9,441 nt of DNA from an uncultured Eubacteriales bacterium. Its GTDB lineage: Bacteria > Bacillota > Clostridia > Oscillospirales > Butyricicoccaceae. Made by a program: the position numbers and the translations under genes. Of this stretch, positions 5,540 to 9,441 are shown piece by piece. The notes under the pieces were generated by a model, which saw only the letters and a program-made list of their open reading frames with translations, did not search any database and had not been told where the DNA came from. How positions within the stretch are numbered: position 1 is the stretch's first letter; every line of letters begins with the position of its first letter. The DNA lies in NCBI GenBank assembly GCA_934675045.1, contig CAKUPI010000058.1, forward strand, positions 1 through 9,441, given 5' to 3'.

Positions 5540-6985
5540 GTGCCGGTATCGGTCGATATCAACCAAAACATTGCAAAAATGCAGCAGCTTTTTGCGCGGG
5601 ATCAAACCATGATCACCCGCAGAATCAGTCCGCCCGGCTGGCCCGAGGGGGAAATCTGCCTGTTTTTCTGCGACGGCATGGTCAGCTCGATGAGCGTCAA
5701 CGAGAGCATCATCGGCCCGCTGACGCAGATGGCGCCGCCGCCCAGGGGGGCGGACCGGCTGCGCTGGCTGGAGGAAGGGGTGGTGCAGTCCAACGAGGCG
5801 CGCGCCAGCGGCGACTGGAACGATCTGGTCTGTTCCATGGTGTACGGGGACACCGTTTTGTTTTGCGGCGGCTGCGACAAAGCGCTCATTCTCAACACCA
5901 AGGGCTTTGCCATGCGCGGCATCTCCGAGCCGGACGGGGAAACGGTGCTCAAAGGCCCGCGCGAGGGCTTTACCGAGGGGATTTTGCGAAACCTGTCCAT
6001 GGTGCGCCGCAAGCTCCGCGTCAGCGAGCTCAAGCTGGAATACCTGACGCTCGGGTCGGTCAGCAAAACGGTGTGCGCGCTGTGCTACATTGACGGCGTC
6101 GTCGACCCGGAGGTGCTGGCCGAGGTGCGGAAGCGGCTGAAGGCCGTCAAAATGGACGGCATTTTAGATTCGAACTACATTGCGGAGATCATCCGCGACC
6201 ACAAAAAAAGCCCCTTCAAAACCATTGGCACGACCGAGCGGCCCGACGTCGTCGCCGCCAAGCTGCTCGAGGGCCGTGTCGCCCTTGTCGTCGACGGAAC
6301 GCCGGTCGTTTTGACCATGCCGGGCATTTTGATCGAGTGCTTTCAGTCGAGCGAGGATTATTACGTCGGGTTTCACTTTGCCGCCCTCTCGCGGATTTTG
6401 CGCATGATCGGCTTTTTTCTGGCCGTGTCCGTGGCGCCCGTCTATATCGCGCTTGTCAACTTTCACGCAGAGATGCTGCCCACGCCGCTGCTTTTGTCCA
6501 TTGCGTCGGCGCGGCAGGGGGTGCCCTTTCCCTCTGTCTTTGAGGCGCTGCTGCTCCTGGCGGTCTTTGATCTGCTGCGGGAGGCGGGGACGCGAACCCC
6601 CTCGGCCATCGGGCAGACGCTGTCCATTGTCGGCGGGCTGGTCGTCGGCTCCGCCGCCGTCGAGGCGCGCTTTGCCTCGGCGCCGATGGTGATCATCATC
6701 GCCTTTTCCGGCATTGCCGGCCTGATGATCCCCAAGCTCAAGGCGGCCGTCATTCTGGTGCGTCTCGGGCTGCTGGCGCTGGCCTCGTGCGCCGGGCTTT
6801 ACGGGTACATGACGGGCATCACCGCCCTCGTGGTGCATCTGGCGTCCATGCAGTCCTTCGGCGTCAACATGCTGGCCTGCGGCCCGGTTTCCGGGCAGGG
6901 GAGCCGCGAGGACAGTCTGGTGCGCGCACCCTTCGGCCGGATGAAACCCGGCGGGCGCTTTTTGTCGCGGGGGGCCAGACCGTGA
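5540..6985 (+). CDS. gerKA: Spore germination protein GerA family (receptor A subunit, GerAA/GerKA-like)
   Basis: This 481-aa A subunit of a nutrient germinant receptor is expected in the spore inner membrane. The N-terminal soluble half (1 to about 280) carries family text such as VNESIIGPL, LKGPREGFTEGILRNLSMVRRKL (137-159, given by extent) and GTTERPDVVAAKLLEGRVALVVDGTP (230-254, by extent). The C-terminal half has membrane helices at about 284-305, 330-345, 359-378, 380-397, 403-424 and 426-446. It includes AEMLPTPLLLSIASARQGVPFP (310-331, by extent) and PSAIGQTLSIVGGLVVGSAAVEA (354-376, by extent), which are diagnostic. It ends with a cytosolic tail containing DSLVRAPFGRMKP (458-470). 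The start is GTG 5540 with GGGGAGG 8 nt upstream. The stop overlaps the gerC start (GTGA). Length is typical. The gene symbol follows the A-C-B order of gerK; orthology to that receptor in particular is not shown. Confidence 0.95.
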   Translation: MPVSVDINQNIAKMQQLFARDQTMITRRISPPGWPEGEICLFFCDGMVSSMSVNESIIGPLTQMAPPPRGADRLRWLEEGVVQSNEARASGDWNDLVCSMVYGDTVLFCGGCDKALILNTKGFAMRGISEPDGETVLKGPREGFTEGILRNLSMVRRKLRVSELKLEYLTLGSVSKTVCALCYIDGVVDPEVLAEVRKRLKAVKMDGILDSNYIAEIIRDHKKSPFKTIGTTERPDVVAAKLLEGRVALVVDGTPVVLTMPGILIECFQSSEDYYVGFHFAALSRILRMIGFFLAVSVAPVYIALVNFHAEMLPTPLLLSIASARQGVPFPSVFEALLLLAVFDLLREAGTRTPSAIGQTLSIVGGLVVGSAAVEARFASAPMVIIIAFSGIAGLMIPKLKAAVILVRLGLLALASCAGLYGYMTGITALVVHLASMQSFGVNMLACGPVSGQGSREDSLVRAPFGRMKPGGRFLSRGARP

Positions 6986-8055
6986 GGCGGGGCATGGCGC
7001 TGGCGGCGCTCTGCCTTTTGCTGTGCGGCTGCTGCGATTACCGCGAGCTGGACCGGCGCGACATTGTGTCGGGCATGGCGGTTGACCGCGGCCGGGAGGG
7101 GTACGGGCTGCTGCTGGAGGTCGCCGATGTCACCGCCGGCTCGGATGACAACCCGCAGGCGCGGTGGCTGAAGCTGCGGGGGGAGTCGCTGGCAGGGGCC
7201 GTGGGAAGCGACGCGGGCAGCAGCGGGCGTCAGGCCTATCTCGGCCATGCTCAGCTGGTCGTGGTGGGCGACAAGACGGCCCGCGAGGGGCTGGACGACC
7301 TGCTGTGGTACCTGCGGCGGACCGCAGACGTACACATGACGCTGACGCCGGCCGTCGCCGGGGGCGAGGCCGCCGCCCTGCTGCGCTGTCAGGAGGGGGA
7401 GAAAATCGCCGCCTTTGATTTGGCGCGCGCGGCCGTGCAGGCGGGGCAGTCGGGCCTGGCGCCCGCCATGCCCCTCTACCGCTTTATCAGCGACCGGCAC
7501 GAGGAGGGGATTGAGGGCATTCTGCCATGCATCGCAAGAACCGGCGACGGCCTTGCGGTGGCGGGTGCCGCGCTGTTTCGGGGGGACAAGCTGGCAGGGC
7601 GGCTGGATATCCAGGCCACGCAGGTGCTGCTGATGGCGCGCGGGCTGCTGCGCGAGGGGGTGCTGACCGTGGGCGCGGGCGGGCAAAGCGTTGCCTTTGC
7701 CGTTCGCGATTGCCGCGTCAGGCTGCGGACCGGGGAGAAGAACGGCGCTTTGCACGCGCAGTACGACATCGCGCTGGAGCTGGAGCTCAGTCAGGGCGGC
7801 GACCTGAGCACCGAAACCCGGGAACGGTACGAGCAGCTGGCGCGGCGCGCGGTGGAGGAGCGCTTTGAAAGGCTTTTTGACCTGCTGCAAAGGGTCTACG
7901 GCGTCGACGCGCTCGGGGTGGGGCGTCACATCCACCGCAGCGACCGGGCGCTGTGGCGGCGCGTGGGCGAAAACTGGCCGGAGAACTTCAAAAGCTGTCC
8001 CATTGCGGTGCGGGCCGACGTCGTGCTGCTGGGAAGCGGGCGAACGCTCAGATAG
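6982..8055 (+). CDS. gerKC: Spore germination lipoprotein GerC family (receptor C subunit)
   Basis: This 357-aa lipoprotein subunit of the germinant receptor starts at the GTG that overlaps the gerA stop (GTGA). ATG at 6994 is an alternative start four codons in. The signal peptide (basic MRR, then hydrophobic ALAALCLLL) ends in a lipobox L-C-G-C with Cys17 as the lipidated residue, followed by CDYREL, the form usual for this family (GCWDYREI in many). Further family text: DIVSGMAVDRG (28-38), YLGHAQLVVVG (86-96), TADVHMTLTPAVA (114-126), and GVGRHIHRSDRALW with NW..NF (312-336) near the C-terminus. The protein is expected on the outer face of the spore inner membrane. It has a second Cys next to the lipidated one, in the place of the common Trp. 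GGGGGG upstream (about 6970-6975) is a fair ribosome binding site, but translation is probably coupled to gerA. Confidence 0.93.
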   Translation: MRRGMALAALCLLLCGCCDYRELDRRDIVSGMAVDRGREGYGLLLEVADVTAGSDDNPQARWLKLRGESLAGAVGSDAGSSGRQAYLGHAQLVVVGDKTAREGLDDLLWYLRRTADVHMTLTPAVAGGEAAALLRCQEGEKIAAFDLARAAVQAGQSGLAPAMPLYRFISDRHEEGIEGILPCIARTGDGLAVAGAALFRGDKLAGRLDIQATQVLLMARGLLREGVLTVGAGGQSVAFAVRDCRVRLRTGEKNGALHAQYDIALELELSQGGDLSTETRERYEQLARRAVEERFERLFDLLQRVYGVDALGVGRHIHRSDRALWRRVGENWPENFKSCPIAVRADVVLLGSGRTLR

Positions 8056-8065
8056 GGGGAATGGC

Positions 8066-9139
8066 ATGAAACAGGCGGACAACGGCCGGCTTTCGGGCGG
8101 ACAGATTTTCTGTCTGCTGACGCTGTTTGCAAGCGGCAGCGTGGGCACCATGGGGGGCGGCGGCGCGGGGCGCGACGACTGGCTGCTCATGCTGCTGGCC
8201 GGCCTTTGCGCCGTGCCGGTGTATCAAATCTACCTGCGCATGGCGCAGGCGGGCGGTATGCGGGAAAACCTCGAAAGGGCGCTGGGGCGCACCGCGGGCG
8301 CCGGCGCATGCTGTCTGCTGGGGGCGGTGGCCCTTGTCACGGCGGCCGTCGATGTGCGGATGTTCATCGACTTTACATCGGCGACGGCCCTGCCCCGCAG
8401 CCCGCGCTTTCTGGCGGCGGCGCTGATGACGGGCGCTTTGCTCTTTTTGCAGTGCGCCGGGCTTGAGGCGCTCGGGCGCACGGCCGTGCCGATCGTCTTT
8501 CTGGTGACCGGCATGCTGCTCGTTTCCTTTCTCGCCTCGCTGCCGCAGCTTGACTGGGGCGCGGTGCTGCCCATCGCCGAGGAAGAGGCGGCGGAGCTGG
8601 GAAAAAGCTTCATGCGCCGCAGCATGGTGCCCTTTTTCGAGAGCTTTTTCGCGCTGGCGGAGCTGGCGCCGCGGCACAACGGAAGGGGCAGCATGCGCCG
8701 CGTCAGCCTTGCGGCCGCCGTGTTCTCCGGGGGGATGCTGGGCTCGGTGCTGATGAAAAACACCATGCTGCTCGGCTACCCGGCGGTCAGCCAGTACTAT
8801 TTCCCGTCGTACACGGCGGCCAGCGTCACGGTCATCAACGAGTTTTTTCAGCGGCAGGAGCTGCTCGTCGCCGCCCCCTTTCTGCTGTGCCAGCTGGTCA
8901 AGGCGTCGCTGTGCCTTCGGTTTGCGGCCGGGGCGCTGGGCCTGCGCACGCGCCGCGCGGCGCCCTTTCTGACGAGCGCCGCCGTGCTCGGGCTGTCGCT
9001 TGCGGGGCGGGGCGGAGAGGCCGAAGCGGTGCAGCCGCTGCGTTTTTACGGGCAATGGCTGTTTGTGCCGCTGCTGCTTTTGCCGCTGGCCGCCGCGCTG
9101 GCGCTCAGGCTGCGCCGAAACAAGAAAAAGCCCGGCTGA
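8066..9139 (+). CDS. gerKB: Spore germination permease GerB family (receptor B subunit)
   Basis: This 357-aa integral membrane subunit has about ten helices: near 10-30, 38-58, 80-100, 114-131, 139-158, 186-200, 214-232, 266-290, 298-313 and 330-349. It belongs to the spore-permease branch of the APC superfamily. B subunits of this kind are thought to bind the germinant. Family-like text includes the N-terminal LSGGQIFCLL and NEFFQRQELLVAAPFLLCQLVKASLCL (258-284, by extent). ATG 8066 is chosen because GGGGGA (8055-8060) sits 5 nt before it. The ATG at 8061 leads to an immediate stop, and the longer open frame reaching back to 7865 overlaps gerC. The gene is last in the operon, and a tandem repeat begins 2 nt after its stop. 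Length is close to the family norm. The protein is unusually rich in Ala, Gly and Leu, as expected from the base composition. Confidence 0.93.
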   Translation: MKQADNGRLSGGQIFCLLTLFASGSVGTMGGGGAGRDDWLLMLLAGLCAVPVYQIYLRMAQAGGMRENLERALGRTAGAGACCLLGAVALVTAAVDVRMFIDFTSATALPRSPRFLAAALMTGALLFLQCAGLEALGRTAVPIVFLVTGMLLVSFLASLPQLDWGAVLPIAEEEAAELGKSFMRRSMVPFFESFFALAELAPRHNGRGSMRRVSLAAAVFSGGMLGSVLMKNTMLLGYPAVSQYYFPSYTAASVTVINEFFQRQELLVAAPFLLCQLVKASLCLRFAAGALGLRTRRAAPFLTSAAVLGLSLAGRGGEAEAVQPLRFYGQWLFVPLLLLPLAAALALRLRRNKKKPG

Positions 9140-9140
9140 G

Positions 9141-9441
9141 CCGCCGTAGGCAGGGAAAGCCTTCCGCAGGCAGGAAGCCCGCCGCAGGCAGGGAAAGCCT
9201 TCCGCAGGCAGAAAGCCCGCCGCCGTCAGGAAGCCCGCCGCCGTCAGGAAGCCCGCCGTAGGCAGGGAAAGCCTTCCGCAGGCAGGAAGCCCGCCGCAGG
9301 CAGGGAAAGCCTTCCGCAGGCAGAAAGCCCGCCGCCGTCAGGAAGCCCGCCGCCGTCAGGAAGCCCGCCGTAGGCAGGGAAAGCCTTCCGCAGGCAGGAA
9401 GCCCGCCGCAGGCAGGGAAAGCCTTCCGCAGGCAGAAAGCC
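9141..9441. repeat. Higher-order tandem repeat, 112-bp unit, 2.7 perfect copies, open at the window edge
   Basis: Copies start at 9141, 9253 and 9365; the third is cut by the window end after 77 bp. No mismatch is seen between copies. Each unit consists of six monomers ending in GAAG or AAAG. In the first copy these lie at 9141-9159 (19 bp; 20 bp in later copies), 9160-9177 (18), 9178-9197 (20), 9198-9215 (18), 9216-9233 (18) and 9234-9251 (18). Three monomer types occur: CCCGCCG(T/C)AGGCAGGGAAAG, CCTTCCGCAGGCAG(G/A)AAG, and CCCGCCGCCGTCAGGAAG. The last type is present twice in a row. The period is not a multiple of three, and TAG occurs once per unit, so it is not coding. CTTCC/GGAAG and GCCT/AGGC pairs allow short hairpins throughout. 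No T-run follows any of them, so this is not a standard terminator. Function unknown. Confidence 0.95.

Noticed and set aside
4227..5612. A 461-codon open frame on the plus strand opposite the ykvI-like gene
   Set aside because: Its product is an Asp/Gly/His/Gln-rich string, as expected from the reverse complement of a hydrophobic membrane-protein gene. It has no ribosome binding site, and it runs through the intergenic region.
6799..8190. A 463-codon open frame on the minus strand opposite gerA/gerC
   Set aside because: It is a Pro/Arg/His/Gln-rich shadow of high-GC coding sequence. It spans the gerA, gerC and gerB junctions and has no recognisable domain.
8048..9055. A 335-codon minus-strand open frame opposite gerB
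   Set aside because: It is an Arg/Gln/His-rich shadow, and the plus-strand gene is a clear spore permease.
8887..9261. Plus-strand open frame running from gerB into the repeat, giving a Pro/Ser-rich tail
   Set aside because: It overlaps gerB in another frame, has no start signal, and ends at the TAG of the second repeat unit.
9141..9441. CRISPR array
   Set aside because: There are no unique spacers. The monomers abut directly, and the 112-bp unit repeats without change, so this is a tandem repeat.

Overview
The window is a GC-rich stretch (visibly above 60 % G+C) from what looks like an endospore-forming member of the Firmicutes, most likely the class Clostridia. Three facts point there: a complete three-gene spore germinant-receptor operon, a preceding promoter-like sequence of the forespore sigma-F/sigma-G type, and strong AGGAGG-type ribosome binding sites. 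YkvI-family and CapA-family proteins are also common in this group. Genus and species cannot be read from the sequence.

Layout. Positions 1-4101 (+) hold a run of five tightly packed genes: the 3' part of a CapA-like metallophosphatase, a tRNA-dihydrouridine synthase of the DusB/NifR3 type, an ECF sigma factor, its membrane zinc-finger anti-sigma factor, and a Crp/Fnr-family regulator. Stops and starts overlap or lie within 4 nt all the way, so this is probably one transcript. It ends at a strong hairpin-plus-T-run terminator (4114-4149). Facing it on the minus strand (5306-4173) is a YkvI-type polytopic membrane protein. The intergenic region 5307-5539 holds AT-rich promoter-like sequence, a perfect 14-bp palindrome, a doubtful 30-codon ORF and a sigma-F/sigma-G-like promoter. 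Positions 5540-9139 (+) hold a gerA-gerC-gerB operon in the order A-C-B known from gerK. Its products are expected to form one germinant receptor in the spore inner membrane.

From 9141 to the window edge lies a perfect higher-order tandem repeat. A 112-bp unit built from six related 18-20 bp monomers is present 2.7 times without a mismatch, starting 2 nt after the gerB stop codon. Because 112 is not a multiple of three and each unit contains stop codons, it is not a coding repeat.

How the genes work together. The sigma/anti-sigma pair is a self-contained envelope-signal switch, translationally coupled to a tRNA-modification gene upstream and a Crp/Fnr regulator downstream. The three ger products form a separate module, expected to be made in the forespore and used at germination. 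I see no clear undescribed multi-gene system. The items most worth a second look are the higher-order repeat, the regulatory region in front of the ger operon, and the coupling of dus to the sigma switch.
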